This document shows, piece by piece, positions 45,891 to 59,076 of a stretch of DNA of 64,000 nucleotides. Position numbers and translations under genes: made by a program. The stretch lies in NCBI GenBank assembly GCA_963920635.1, contig OY987299.1:118359373-118423372 (forward strand). The letters run 5' to 3'. The number at the start of each line of letters is the position of its first letter. The stretch's first letter is position 1. Below the pieces are notes generated by a model, which worked only from the letters and a program-made list of their open reading frames with translations, was not told the DNA's origin and ran no database searches. The DNA is from Pseudeuparius sepicola (Eukaryota > Arthropoda > Insecta > Coleoptera > Anthribidae).

Positions 45891-46603
45891 TATAGTCCTC
45901 CTTTAAAAAAGCGTGCGACGTAAGGGGGAAGAACTCGCAAATATTATAGAATTAGTCACAGTTCAGGGGCGTAGCTCAATTTTGTGTAACTCACTGACTT
46001 AATTTTCATATAATTGTTATTTAATTTATTGTTAATATTATTCTTAACGGTGATGTGCCTTAGACTATGGAGGAAGGCAAACCCTTATAACATTGGCAAT
46101 TATTTCTCGTGCTTGAGAATGCAACGTTCTTCCCTGTTTACTCATTTTGCACTCGTTAACTCCCGAACATACGAAACGCCACTGAGCTCTGAGCCGGCGG
46201 AAAAAACTTGCCAGCGGCCTAAAAAATGACATCTGTGTGGTAGCCCAAATACGCAGTTAACTTTACGATCTATAGAAACAGGCACAAAAGGCGTTGGCTA
46301 ACTGATTTTGTTAGCCGACTCCTTGGAAGAAGTGCTGTGTTGCCGTATTTCAAAGGCGATGGTAGGCGAGACGATGTTGAAAAAAATATATAATATGTGT
46401 TTTATCACACCGCGTTAAATATAAATGACAAACAAAAATGGGTAAGTGGTCCCGTGATGCGAGCTTTATTTTTTCGGTATAACAGAGTTCAGAAATTCGG
46501 CTTCAATATGATAAAACTTGTATTCGCCAATAAATAACGACTACTCGTATAGGAAATCTGAAATCTCGTTTAGAAACGTTTTCTTTTGTGCTTTGGACTA
46601 TAT
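45891..46603 (+). repeat. Dispersed repeat, copy B (long form)
   Basis: Direct counterpart of 39046-39537, with about 230 bp extra at roughly 45983-46214. Whether copy A lost this or copy B gained it cannot be decided here; no inverted ends were seen around the extra block. Confidence 0.85.
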
Positions 46604-47619
46604 TGTTGAGTACTTTTGTACACTCTGCTGTTACTGCGAATTAAGATTTGTGATTTTTTGTGTCATGTTTTTTATCTTCCCTGCATATTTTGACCAATTT
46701 TTACGGCCTTTGCCGGCCGGTTGTGTGTTTGTAACAGATAGCGTCAATTGACTTTAGATAAATTTTTCTGAAAATAATTTATACTTATAATTCAACCTAG
46801 TAAAAGAGCTATTTTTAAAATCAAATTATCGATTTATTTTTTCTTCCAAGTTACGGGCCATTTTGAGATTAGGGGGTTTAGTATGCCGTCCGTCCCTGCG
46901 TTGGTAGCTCCGTTTTAGCTTATTTGGCATATTATTAGGACAAATGGCGGAATTTTCAATTTTTATACAACGTGATGTTTTTTTTTGCTAAGCACCAGAC
47001 AGGTATTAGCAATGGTAGGATTTTATATTTGGCAATTAGTAGATAAGGGTATTTGTATTATTCGGAGTGGCGGAGTCCCTTTTATTATTCTTAATAAATA
47101 TATTTGTTTGGAAAATATTTTGTAATATAAATATCTAGATAAATATATTATTATGTGATATTAAATCATGTCCCATTTATAAAATAAAATGTGAGACATT
47201 GACATGCCCAGTTTTTGTTAAGCTACCCTACCCCTATAATACTAGCTATTAATAAATTTCTATGGACATTGGACATTGTGAACATTGTCAACAACAAAAT
47301 ATTTATAATTTACAAATCTATACTTTTGTGTACCATTAACAAAGAACTTGTTCCTGAAAGAAGCTTGTATTTTTCGAAAAAAAGTATCTCTTCACAAAAA
47401 GTTTTGCTTGTCGAGAAAATAAGAATGGAACAGTGGAAAGCAAAATAATCGCACATACAGGGCGCTCGAACACAAAACTCTAAATAAGCTTTCACCTTTA
47501 GAATTTTTAGAGTAAGCGTGTGTCAAAAGAATAAATTTGAAATTTCGTGAAGATATACCAATTAAAAAAATGTTATCCCGATCAAGATTTTTTTTGTAGA
47601 GAAACAGTCGTGTATAAAA
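46604..47619. other. Unassigned spacer
   Basis: No supported gene or bounded repeat. A block at 47047-47082 resembles 42155-42190. Confidence 0.45.
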
Positions 47620-47621
47620 TA

Positions 47622-48326
47622 CAGTGTGTCCCCGTGTGTCCCCAGATTATGGGTTACCGCAATCTTGTAATGATAAGATTGGCATGAAAAAGTTAACATT
47701 ACTTATACTGGGTGACCAGAAAATTGAAAAAACGCTAATTATCATAAGAGTAAACTGCCTCTATTTGTAGAGGTAAGAAAATTTGTTCAGCGTGGTTCTT
47801 AGGTGTACAAAGCGTTAGGCCTATTTTCATTTTTTTTTCTTGTTTTACTTCGATTAAATGGTTTTCTGTAAATAGTATGACAAAACTATATTAACAAAAG
47901 TTATACTCAGAGTAGGAAACTATCTATGATGAAAAAATTTTGACAATCCTGGCCTACTTTGAGTTTCCTCCAATATTTTCCAAAATACAAAGTAGGCCTA
48001 GAATTGCTAAATTTTGTCATCGTGCGCAGTTTTCCATTCTGGGTAACTTTTGTTAATACAGTTTTGCCGTACTTTTTAGAGGAAACCATTTAACCGAAGA
48101 AAAAGAAGAAAAATTTAAAAAAGTAGGCCTCACAAATAGAGGCAGTTTGCTCTTATGCTAATTAACATTTTTTCAAATTTCTGGTCAACCAGTATAACTA
48201 AAGTTAACTTTTTCCATGAAAATCTCATTTCAAGAACAAGTAGACCTTTTTTTTATCAAGAATGGCCTTTTCTCGAAAAATCAATATATAAAAAACTTTA
48301 CCTTTACCCCATCTGGGGACACACTG
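47622..48326. mobile_element. Fold-back MITE, TA duplication
   Basis: Ends CAGTGTGTCCCC are inverted, next to TA (47620-47621 and 48327-48328). A GTGTGTCCCC block is duplicated at the left end only. The arms pair through GCCTACTTTG, AGGCAGTTT/AAACTGCCT and ATACTGG/CCAGTAT blocks to a centre near 47980. It shares its end with the 2975-3639 MITE, so both belong to one family. Confidence 0.85.
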
Positions 48327-48483
48327 TATATTACTAAGGTAGCGACATGGCAGTCAATTGTAAGGTCACCACGAAATTGCTTTCTTCGGATCACAATGTT
48401 CATTGCGCAAAGACAAAAAAGTAGACAGTAGATGACGGACTATAGATTTTATAACACTTGTTATGTATAGGCCTGGTTTAAAC

Positions 48484-48510
48484 ATGGACCAACATATAGT
48501 GTTGGTCCAT
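48484..48510. repeat. Short hairpin
   Basis: ATGGACCAAC pairs exactly with GTTGGTCCAT; pairing extends outward imperfectly through TTTAAAC/GTTTAAA. Confidence 0.75.
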
Positions 48511-51500
48511 TTTAAACTGAATGAACTGTAAAGTCGGAGGCTGCCTTTGTAAAGAGCCATGTGGGTCGCTGGGATTCTGAACAGATGATGGCAGTATGGC
48601 AAAAAGGCAAGTAAAGGTTGTCTGCACCAAAGTTCGTCGTTCGTTCTATGGAAAGGCAAATATTTTTTTTACATCTCTATCACTATACATATACATACTA
48701 GATACTATAACTTCTGTTATAGTTGAGTGAAGGATTATTCTTCACTCAACGGTTATACAGAAACGCTATTATGGTTTTGATTTGAAAACATGGAGCTAAG
48801 TTGAATTAATTAAAAAAAAGAATTTTATTATAACTACTGCTTTTTTTGTTTAGTTGAATTTTAACAGCGATTTTTTTATATAGAAACATATTTTTTGTGT
48901 AATTTTAGCCTTTTTATGGATACTCTAGTTAGCCAATGTCGACACGAACAAGGATATGAGAGAAATACAGTAGATATAGGGGATAGATTTTGCAAAAAAT
49001 AAAGCTGTCCAGCTATTTTTCGGTAGATTTTAATATAAGAAAATTAGTAGGAAATGACTGGGCCATATGTTCCTTGCATTCAACATTGCTGTAATATTAC
49101 ACTGTCACATACATTGGCTAACTCGTGTTTCCATAAATAAGGGCTTTAGTCACCAATCACAACAAAGTGGGGATAATGTAGCCTTTGGCTCCAACGTTTG
49201 ACTACATATACTGCCATGGTTATAAACAAATCATTTTTTAGATCCAACATTAATTTTCTGTAATTTCGATTTAGAATTTGGTATAGTAGATGTTTAGAAC
49301 TTGTTTGGCTGTTAGAGACTAGACTGTGTTTACCAAAAACTTTTATATCAAATTTGAGCTCCCATATTTCTGTCCCAAGTTACTCCGTCCTGGGGTAACT
49401 AGGATAATTCGTGTTTACTCTCCCTATGCAACATGGGACAGAAATAAATTAAGAAATTATTTTGATAGTTTCTTTTCTTAGAAACTCCAATTCCAAAAGT
49501 CAAGAAATGCATTTATTGTAAAAAATAAAAATATATGCTTTGATAACAAATTAATAAAAAGAAAATATTCTCAAAACTCAACAAAACCTATTTCCAAAGT
49601 TACAGTTCCTAGTTCCACATACTTTAGAGTAACACAAAAGAAAACAAAACTAGCCCATTAATAAATTTAAATATTTTAGATGTCTACTTGCTGAAGCCAG
49701 TTAGTGCTCTCAAGTTCCTGAAATGAATATTGCTCTGTATTTATGTAAACAATGTTCGAAACTTGAAGAATATCATTTATTGATACAGGACTTATATTGA
49801 AAGGATTTGTTTTTCTTCTGATAGAGAAACCGTTTCTTACATCTTCTGTAGCTTTAATATTTATTCGTATCTACGCCGCTGGTCATCTGAACAGGGCCAA
49901 ATTATTGCAAAAAATGATAACCCATAATATGTACCAAATTTGGTTGGAATTCCTAAACAGGCTCGAAAGAAATTAAAAATATATGTTATTTTTGGAAAAG
50001 TTTCAACACGCTGTATATGGAGAACCAAGCGTTTTTGAGCTAATGTGCTTATTTTAGCGAATTCTACCTTGTTTTTTCGGCACTGCCGTTAGATGTGACT
50101 CACCCTGTATAATGATTTGCGTACTTTCCGTGACTTGACTTTTAAAATTAAAGTCATAGGTACTACAGCTATGTGGGACCTGGTTTGAATTTTGTCATAT
50201 TGGACAAGGATGGGGGCGTAAAAATAAAATTAAAATATATGTACATACATTTAATATTTATTGTCTTCAGTTATTGAAAATGCACTTTAAATATAATATT
50301 TGTTAATTACAAACAATGCTTGTCAGGTGGCACTTACTGCTTTACATTTTTTATTTGGAAAATTGAAATAAATGTCATCTGACATAGACTTCTATATAAT
50401 TTTTGACTTTAGGCTTTTTGCAACTGATTTATTTCCTAGTAATAGCGTTTTTAGGACTTAGTTAATTCTAGAGAGAGGAAAATCAAGCATAGAAAACAAT
50501 TCATAGTCTAACTCTATAATTTTTTATATTATTTTATTGTTAAATCACCATTGCTGATACGTTTTAGTTTCATTTCGTAAAAATCACAATGCAAACATTT
50601 TCCCAAATTTATAACAAAGGAGTAACGTCGAGTAAGTACTCTGCAATAAAAACTGTGTACAATAAAAAGAACTAACTAATATTTATGCTTAAGACATCGG
50701 TTAATAGCACCATACAAATTAATTAACTATTAAAATAAAGTACAAATTGGACCGTTTTCTTTTTTTTACTAACTTCTACATAATGGCACAATTTTCTTAC
50801 TATACACTCGCTTACGAAAATATAAAAAAGATGTATATAAAAAGGGTAAAACCAGAAAAATGGCAGTTTTAAAACGTGACGAAAAGCTGTATTTCAAGCA
50901 AATTAAAGCTTACAAAATATAAAAATTATAAAAAGCTGATGGTTAAAATACAGCCACAATGTTGGGTTGCTGCGATTTAGTGTCTGCATCACAACATTAT
51001 GATTTTAAGTAGATGGTACAGGAAAAAAATATGAACACAAGGTGAACACTTAACATAGGACAAAACAAGAAATAAAAAATTAAATATCTGTCCTTTGGAG
51101 TTTAATTGACCGACTTTAAAGGCCTTCTACCAAAGTCATTTGTCTATTTTGCTGCTATCCAGTTGTCATTGTATGAGTCCAAAAAGCTGAAAATCAAACA
51201 ACAAAAATTAGCTGTGTATTGAATCATGATATTTCTAGACTTTTTTTATTTTCCAGAATCCAGAAACACCAAATAACTTTTAAACTATGGATATACTACT
51301 ATATGTACAATAACTACTCTAACTACTATAACTTATTTCAGGTTATAGAGACAAAATAAAAAGTATAGTAAATATAGGTACTACCACAGACTAACGAGTA
51401 ATACAGACAATTCCTTAGCGACATGTGTCAAAAGGAGACTCGCTTTTTAGGGAAATATCTTCTAAAGACATGAATAATATGCATTTTATTCGATTTTACG

Positions 51501-52371
51501 TTAATCCACATAAGAAAGAGATTGTATTAGAACCAAATTTATGCTTAAAATACTGTCTGTCTTTCTGTAAATTGAAATGGAAACTCGCTTATTTTTGACA
51601 CATGTCCGTAAGGAGGCTTCTGTTGCAAAGCTATTTATTCTGTGGTACTACCTACTGTAGTTGATCCTTTTATTTTATATAAAAACAAAATTTCAGACCA
51701 AACATTTTTCCTTTTGACACAGCAAATAGTTGACTACATATAAGCTATGTTTCGACATCATTGTTTAAGCTCTATTATCACAATAAAGTCAGGAGGCACT
51801 ATCTACCTCTCCCAAAATTTATAAAAAATATCAGCATTAAAGGTGCCATGACTAATATTATTATTACAAACTTCTTAAAATAGAAATTTACCCAGCATGG
51901 AAAATGTAAAAATCAAATAAAAAATTAAGTAGTAAATAAATCTAAATTTGGCTTCCATTTGTCACTATAGACAACAGTCTGGTATGTTTTTCTGAGAAAA
52001 CATAAAACATGCTTCAATTAATGTTCAAAGGTATCTTTGTCTCTAAAACCTTGCTTTTGTCGCTGCATAACATCTTACCTCATTTATAAATCCATCGCAT
52101 AGCAATTACCAATAATAAAAGCATCAGTCTATATCATTACAATATATAAAATATAGTAAAATATCTCGTAACATTAGATCAATTCTTATTTACAATGCAA
52201 TACTGATTATCACAAACAATATTAAAACGATAGTATACATTTTTTCTTCTTCGAATAACCTTATATACCAACGCACCACCTATACTCTCTCAAATGTACA
52301 CGATAAGGTAAAAAATGGATTTGATATGTTGCGTACGTATTTTAATCTAAACAGCCTAGGTACCACGGAAA
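48511..52371. other. AT-rich region 3' of perlecan exons
   Basis: No gene recognised. If the terminal exon at 52372-52561 is right, the 3' untranslated region runs leftward into this interval. A MITE right end (GACTCACCCTG then TA) is at 50097-50109, without a located left end. Confidence 0.4.
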
Positions 52372-52561
52372 TCAAACGTCTGAGAAGAAACGGCACATAC
52401 ATACTAGGAAAAAAGTCAGTGGTGTAACGAAAATTTGAAAATGCACTGTTTGAGCACAACTGGATGGCTTCGGGTGAATTATATTTACGGGCGGCGGTTC
52501 AACGATCTCGTCGAACTCGTCTACATCAGCGAAAATCAGTGAGGACGGAATCCATCGCAAT
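52372..52561 (-). CDS. Candidate last coding exon of perlecan
   Basis: A GC-richer minus-strand frame of 62 codons includes ADVDEFDEIVEPPPVN and ends at a stop at 52372-52374. An acceptor-like CTATAG at 52562-52567 gives a join that keeps phase with the upstream exon (which ends with two bases of a codon): AG plus A gives Arg, followed by LRWIPSS. Support is only phase, composition and the acidic, proline-rich tail; the polypyrimidine tract is weak and the final 25 residues look unusual. Intron length would be about 2.5 kb. Confidence 0.4.
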
Positions 52562-55063
52562 CTATAGCGGCATGCAAATGATTTAGTTAAATGTTAGTCG
52601 GTACTATTCTCAAATTGGTAAATTGCTAACCTACAGCGACCTAGGAGAACACTAAAAACTATGAACTAATGCCAAGTAGTTGAGTGAACACATAACCTGC
52701 AAGTACAACTAGAAAAGCTATCAGAGATTAGTGTCTTTGTTTCCTTTTGATTCCTTTGGAATCAGAAATAATACAGACAACTCCTTATAGTGATATGTAC
52801 GAGTATGTGTCTAACAAAAGGAACTCTTGCTGTCAAATTTGACAATCATTCATGCCGAATTAGCCTGTCGCCATCTGTTGGAGACAAAATGAGTTAAAAC
52901 ACAATGCATGGCGATAGTAGTCTAGGCTGTTATTTATACTGTTTATTTATACACATTATAATATCTTACTGAACACTTTTAGTTTGAATGTCTTCCAAAG
53001 AAATAAATAATGTGCCTTTTATTTGGCAAACATTATTGACATTTATTTTCAAAATGCTGGCTATTTTTGAGAAGCCATTAAACATACTTCTGCAAAGCTA
53101 TTTGTTCTGTTGGTCTTCTGAGATTCTTATATTTTCTTACAAGTCACCCCTACAACAAGAGATGACTATGACTATCTGCCTTCCAGGTTAGTTATACATA
53201 AATTACTAATGTACCTACTCATAATATCATGATTGTGTTTAATTACCTACCAACCTCAGATATTATTGTGGGGACATTGTTTATAAAACAAATAGTTCAA
53301 AACATTCTTTGGGAGTATTTTGCAGAAGTACACTTTATTTTCATTAGGTGGCGCCACTTATACCATCTCACCATTATCTAGTAGTCTCATATTGACATAT
53401 GCAAGAGTAAAGATTTATTCGTCCTTCCTTGTTTAGGGGAGCAGAGTGTTGTCCATGATCGTATAGTGAGACCACTTCTGCTGACACCCTTTAAAATATC
53501 CACACCCACAATTTTTGTGAGTGTAATTTTTGGAAGTGTCCCCTTACTTATAGGGGACCGATGACCAATAAAATTTAAAATAAAACATACTCCTACTCCT
53601 ATCCTAGAGATGGTCTGAAACAGTATTTTCCTGGAACAGGTATGAGTCTAGCGGTCTAGATGTTCCAGTTCCACAAACCTTTTTTTAGTTTAGCCTATTT
53701 CCAATTTTTGGTGAAGTCGACGGTCTTTATAAAAGAACCTAAAGAACTTCTACTGGTAAGTGAAGAAAAACAGACTGGTGATCGAGTCGGAACTTCGGAA
53801 CTGTACCTGTTATTTCTACGGAACGGTATCTGTTCCAGTAGTTCCTCTCGGTCATATACCAGTTAAATGGCCCAATTCCATGAACTACATAAACGTACCC
53901 TTTAAAATTAAAGATAGGTATTTTGTTTGTAACAATTAGAGTGAAACAGTGACACTGCTTCCGTTGCCAGTCCCCGTATCATCGCAATCGCAGTTTTTTC
54001 TTGGTTTTTGCTTGCACTTTTGTGTGCATCAAAGCATATTCGATTCGGAGTGAACCAAAGAGACACACGATCATGTGCCAACCGCAAACACTGACAACAT
54101 TGCCAACCTGTGACAAAATGTCACTGCTAATTGATATGAACTGGAGCAGACTGCGACAGATAAGTAGCAGCGACAAAGTGACAGTTCATGAAATCGCAAC
54201 TCACCTGTAAAAATAACAGCTTAAAATAATAGATTATCGTTATTCTGTTATTTTTGTATGACGTGAAAACGAAATGGCCTGAAACTGAGCTGAACCAGAG
54301 GAGCTGTAAGCGGTTAGTGAGGTGGTTTCAATTATTCCATCTGCTTATGCTTTGTTTATTTCTGTTTTTCGGTTTTGGCAGTGACATTACTAGTGGGCAG
54401 TCGTGGTCGGCAAGTTGATATTTTATATCTGTTATTTTTGTACACAGACAACAGTTGCAAAGTTAATAATTATTGTTACAAAAGTACATTTAATGAACAA
54501 GCCAAAAATGTTTGTATCTCCCCAACAAACCGAAATATAACGGTTTGCGACATTCGACTTTTCTCGAAAATTGTGTACTGGACATCTTAGATATTTCTTC
54601 GGAAAATAGAAGAAACCCCCACAAAAAGTTGGGATACGAAATACACACTTATCAGCAGCCCTTGCACAATAACATCCGCAACTATATGTTAAACAAAGTA
54701 TTAAGTAGGAGGCCATGGAACTGAGAAAACAAACCCAGGGTTTTCCAGATCTTTCAAACTGGTTCAAACATTCGGCAGTGAAAATATTCGCGGGTTTTCT
54801 ACGTTTCGTGAGTTTTACTGTTATCAGTGTTGTTCTTGTCCTTGTTACTTTTAGTGTTATTAGTAGTTATTCATTGTGCAAATGGGCTCGTTACTGACCT
54901 GAACTTATGACCCGGTTGCATTTTTTTGCTGCATTGATGCCAAATAGGGTGTCGAAATATAAATAAATGATGATTATACATTTTGACTTTTGTTATTTGT
55001 TCACTCAACGACAGTAAAACTAGACCACACCTTAAAATATTCATAAATAATGTTTTCGCTTAC
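52562..55063. other. Probable last intron of perlecan
   Basis: No recognised gene. Follows the donor AAG/GTAAGC at 55064/55063 on the minus strand. Open frames at 54432-54767 and 54512-54724 overlap antisense and show no domain. Confidence 0.4.
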
Positions 55064-56930
55064 CTTGAGCAAGGCTTGACATTAACTCCGCTTATCGCCT
55101 TGATGCCCAAATCCAGCGTCTTTGAATCCTGCAGCTCGAACCCATGTATGCAACCATCGAAACCTTGCGTAAACCTGCTTCCCGTCATTTGGGCAATGTT
55201 TGGCACACCTCCCAAATAGATATTTCCATTGCAGTCCATCGTATCCAGCGAACCCACCGTCTCCCCTTGTTCTGTATAAGTGTGATCGATTTCTATCGAA
55301 CCTTGCGTTCCCGTTCTTTTCAGGATAACGTTGTGCCTTTCGCCATCGTCTATACGTATCCTGCGGTTCTGGATTATTGCGGGACCTCTTCCAAGATCAA
55401 AACTAAATTCTAGGTAGCCTCCAGACACTGGAAAAGGGAACGTTGTATTATTTGACTATATAAAGTTGGCAGTTGATACTTACTAGCTAATGAAATGTAG
55501 TCTTTGCCTTGCCCATCTACTTCGGGTCTTTGACCATGCCAGAAGATCAATCCATCTGATTTATTCGTGGACAGCTCTAAAGCAATTACTTCCGAGTGAT
55601 CTATCCTATCATGATTGAACAGTTTCTTGCTGAATTCTAAATAACCGTCACCCTTAAACTGTGCATCATTTCTCAGCTCGGATCCTAAAAATATAACGTA
55701 AGTATCTCCACAAATCAGGAAAAATAACCTTACTTTGTTCGCAGGTGATTCCTGTGAACCCTAACGGACAATCACATTTGAATTGCGTAGAGTTGCCTCT
55801 ACACGTTCCGTGATTCTTGCATGGCTGTTGTACGCACAAATCCTCTTCAATTTCACAGTTTTTGCCACTGAATCCTAGCTGGCACAAGCAATCATAATCT
55901 ATTGGAGATGTTGGATAGCAGGTTCCTCTATTCAGGCAAGGGTTGCTCGAACAGCCTGTTCTCTTGTTGTCGAATGGTGTCGTCGGATCCTCTTGTGTGT
56001 AAATGTTATTGTCAATGTCATCTGGATTGCACTCTTCCACGTTAGACGAGTCAGTTACATTCGTAATGAGCCTTGTATCCATTCCAGATACATTAATATC
56101 CGATATGCATCCATTAAAACCGTTAAATACTTCAACTCCATCATGAATCTTGATCTTGTGTTTGTCGACGCCACCAATATACAATGGTGTCTGCAGGTTG
56201 AGTATCTTATGGTTGCTGCTGATACGTTCAATAGCCGGTGTACCTCCGTCGAGCGTCAGTCTGCCATCAAGTGTTGATTTGATGGCCGTCACTATCGACC
56301 ATTTGCCCGGAACAACAGGTTCATCACTCCTCACTACAATCGGGCTCGATCCCGAATTAAACCTGAACTCCAAGTGGCGGTCCTTGACGGCCAAGCTCAA
56401 GAAGTCGCCATCTCCTTCTTCGGTTTCACCGCAGTAAAGCAGGATTCCATCTTTGTCGTCACTTGGTTTGAATTTGAGAGTCGCCTTCATTCGTCTTGAT
56501 GGTCTGGGGGGCGGGTAGGCAAGGAAAGCGTCGCTACTAAATGCGGGTTCGTTGATGGTGATTTCTCTTTCGCATCTCTTTCCGATCCTACCTAAGGGGC
56601 ATTGACATTCGAAACCGAATTCTGTGTCTATACATCTTCCAATGCCACAGGCATCTACAAGACAAAAATAATAAGTAAAAATCCGGTACATTATTAAAAA
56701 ATTCTTACAGGGCGAGCAGGCTTCTCCTTTCCGTTTGCTGCAAGTGGATCCACTGTAGCCGGCAGGGCAAATACAGACGTGACCTTCCTTAGACAGTGCT
56801 TCCTGACAAGCGCCTTGGTTTTCGCATTTGTTCTCGCTACAAGTCTCGCATGTCGTTATACCGGTTTTGTTCAAGGCATCTTTCAAGATGTCGCGATGCA
56901 CGTGGCCAATCTTGAATCGACTAATACAAC
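55064..56930 (-). CDS. trol: Perlecan core protein, C-terminal domain V exons
   Basis: Basement-membrane heparan sulfate proteoglycan core protein, secreted and part of the extracellular matrix. Four minus-strand exons are 56930-56709, 56654-55734, 55684-55484 and 55427-55064, all with GT donors (GTAAG in each), AG acceptors and matching phases. In order they encode the end of a laminin-G domain (CISRFKIGHV), two EGF modules (CSENKCENQGAC and YACGIGRC), a complete LG domain (FNGFNGCISDINVSG near its end), two EGF modules (CLNRGTCYP and CKNHGTCRG) and a third LG domain split over two exons (GFDGCIHGFEL near its end). LG-EGF-EGF-LG-EGF-EGF-LG is perlecan domain V; agrin has a different EGF arrangement. 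The 5' exons are outside the window. The symbol is the Drosophila name, applied by family. Confidence 0.9.
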
Positions 56931-58439
56931 CTAAAATTCAGAATATATCAACTCCTGGAATGTTCGGCATGAAAAAATACATTAAACACTTTGTTAATCA
57001 TAGTTGTCAACCCTAATGGACAAATCCAAATCTTCAGGGATGTAATATTTAATGTTTGGTTATAACTTAACAATAAATTAGAAATTTGTCTTGAGATTTG
57101 AAATTACCGAACTACAATAGTTATATATTTTTTTGCTATCAAAGCTAAACGATTCTGGCAGCTAATCAATACACATCTCTGTTTCATCAGGTAGGAATGT
57201 GGTACACTAGCAGCCACATAATTTTTAAATTTTTTTACTTTGCATGTAATCAAATATCAGTCAATATTATATTAATTATTAATATATAAATAAAAATGAG
57301 AAAATTAAGTTTGAACATTTTCTGTCATAATATCTAGGTGTTTTCTGTAACAATCTGCGAGTTTTTGAAAGGTAATCTAAAGTAAAAAGCTGTTTTCGTG
57401 AAAAGCAAACCGGATTGAGAATAGCGGTATCCCCTCCACAATAACTTCCCAAGTAACATTTAAAGTTGCATAAAAAACCTGAAGACGTTGTTGCGACCAA
57501 TAATACAATTTGTCTATAGTATCGTCCTTTTTACAGCTCCTTTATGACTGAATATGGACAGTTGGAAACAGGTTTTCATGACTTTTCATACAACTTTTAT
57601 GACTTGATTGGATATGACTTTTATAAGTCCATTAGGTCATGTAAATTCAAAGATACCTTAACATCAAAAAGAAGTAGCTCTAAAGTTGTGAAGATCTCTA
57701 TTAAGACCTTCATATTACCAATTAGTCGTAAATATGGAACGTAGTGTAATACCAACAATCTATAATAATATGACTAAATACAAGGGTCTGATTTAATTTG
57801 ACATAATGTGAAGTCATATTGTACAGTGTTTGCTTGTAATACGAAGACATTTCATTCTGTCTCGGCCTGGTAAAAACGAAATTATACGTTGGTGATGTTA
57901 TGCAATAAAGCATCTCGGTTTTTGACGATTGTACTCAATGGAATCTATTGGGAATTTTTTTTACTGTGAAAATTATAAATATAGCTTAAAAATTTACAAT
58001 GCGCCTTTAAAATAATGGAAATTAAAGGAAAGAAAGAAAAAATGTAAAATATGAACGTGCTTTAAATTAAAATTTAAAGTGTTACAGTTGTACAGGATCG
58101 TTCGATATATCGAAAATACATGTTTTCCACTCAAATTTCTATGATTTGTGCCCACAAATTAAATTTGAAATTTTGCCACTTTCTTAAGACAAACATGGTT
58201 GTCCTATTTAACTGAATTTCTGTTGGCAAACATGGCCGACGGTGCTATTATACGACTTAGTAGTTGTAAAACTTCAACCAAACTACTAAGAGGTCATAAA
58301 TAGTTCTTGTTCAATATGCATTCTGTTCTGTAAATTATTCATAGTTAATTTTTTGTTTATTTTGGGTATTTTCTTGGGAATAAGGAAATTTGTTATTAGT
58401 AGTTATTTCAACTGTTTTCGTTTTCCTATTAAATTTAAA
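56931..58439. other. Perlecan intron sequence, no exon seen
   Basis: The acceptor at 56931-56932 precedes the exon that carries the end of LG1. No LG1 exon was found on the minus strand from here to the BEL element, so the intron must reach beyond it. Confidence 0.6.
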
Positions 58440-59076
58440 TTCAAATAATTAAGCGCTATTGAGTCGCCTTACGTTCGACACACGACGCACGCATGCGTTA
58501 AAAAGGGAAGGAGAGGACAGTACTTCAACAACCTTAATACGTTGAACGTCGCGCTCCCGCTGACAGAATCAAAAAAACGTCACATTCTGCACTCCCGCTA
58601 TTTCCGCGTTCGCGAGGAACTTCACAGCCAGCCCTACCGCATCAACACACCTCGATCCCGGCACATCAGGTGGCCACCTAGAAGAAGGAACTTCAGAGGA
58701 GGCTTCTGGACCTAGGTAAGGTGCTCAATGTGCGCCGGGTATCTCGCTAGCGAAATTGAAAATCTCAACTACGCGTCAACCCCGTACATGGTCACTTCGA
58801 ACCTGGGATACGTGTGAATTTCCTCATTCCTACTGAAAATACGTAATATTCAATTACTCTCGCATAAAAATCGCATTTATTGCTCGCTAATAACGTTCTA
58901 TTTCTATACAGTCCACCGCCATTTCTGTTTTTTTTACGCTTCCAAAAAACGCGCCGATTCCGGCAAATATACAAACGCGACGTCTCGTAAGCAGAGGCGT
59001 AGGGATTAATATTTATCCTCTGTCTTGCAGACGGCGACAACACGCTATAACTCTGTAATTTCCGCATTTGTTTAAT
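58440..59076 (+). promoter_or_regulatory. 5' LTR and leader region of the BEL/Pao element
   Basis: Composition becomes CG-rich from about 58460. A CA directly followed by TGGTCACTTCGAACC (58787-58803) is a candidate LTR end plus primer-binding site, but I could not match the tRNA confidently. A consensus donor (CTAG/GTAAGG, 58715/58716) and acceptor (TGTCTTGCAG, ending 59030) could remove a 315-base leader intron before the ATG at 59077. Without the 3' LTR, the exact LTR boundaries cannot be set. Confidence 0.4.

Noticed and set aside
54432..54767. Overlapping plus and minus frames of 70-111 codons
   Set aside because: No domain on either strand and no splice support; they lie within the probable last perlecan intron.
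58789..58803. TGGTCACTTCGAACC as a definite primer-binding site
   Set aside because: It begins TGG after CA, but the complementary tRNA 3' end does not have normal acceptor-stem spacing; kept only as a candidate.
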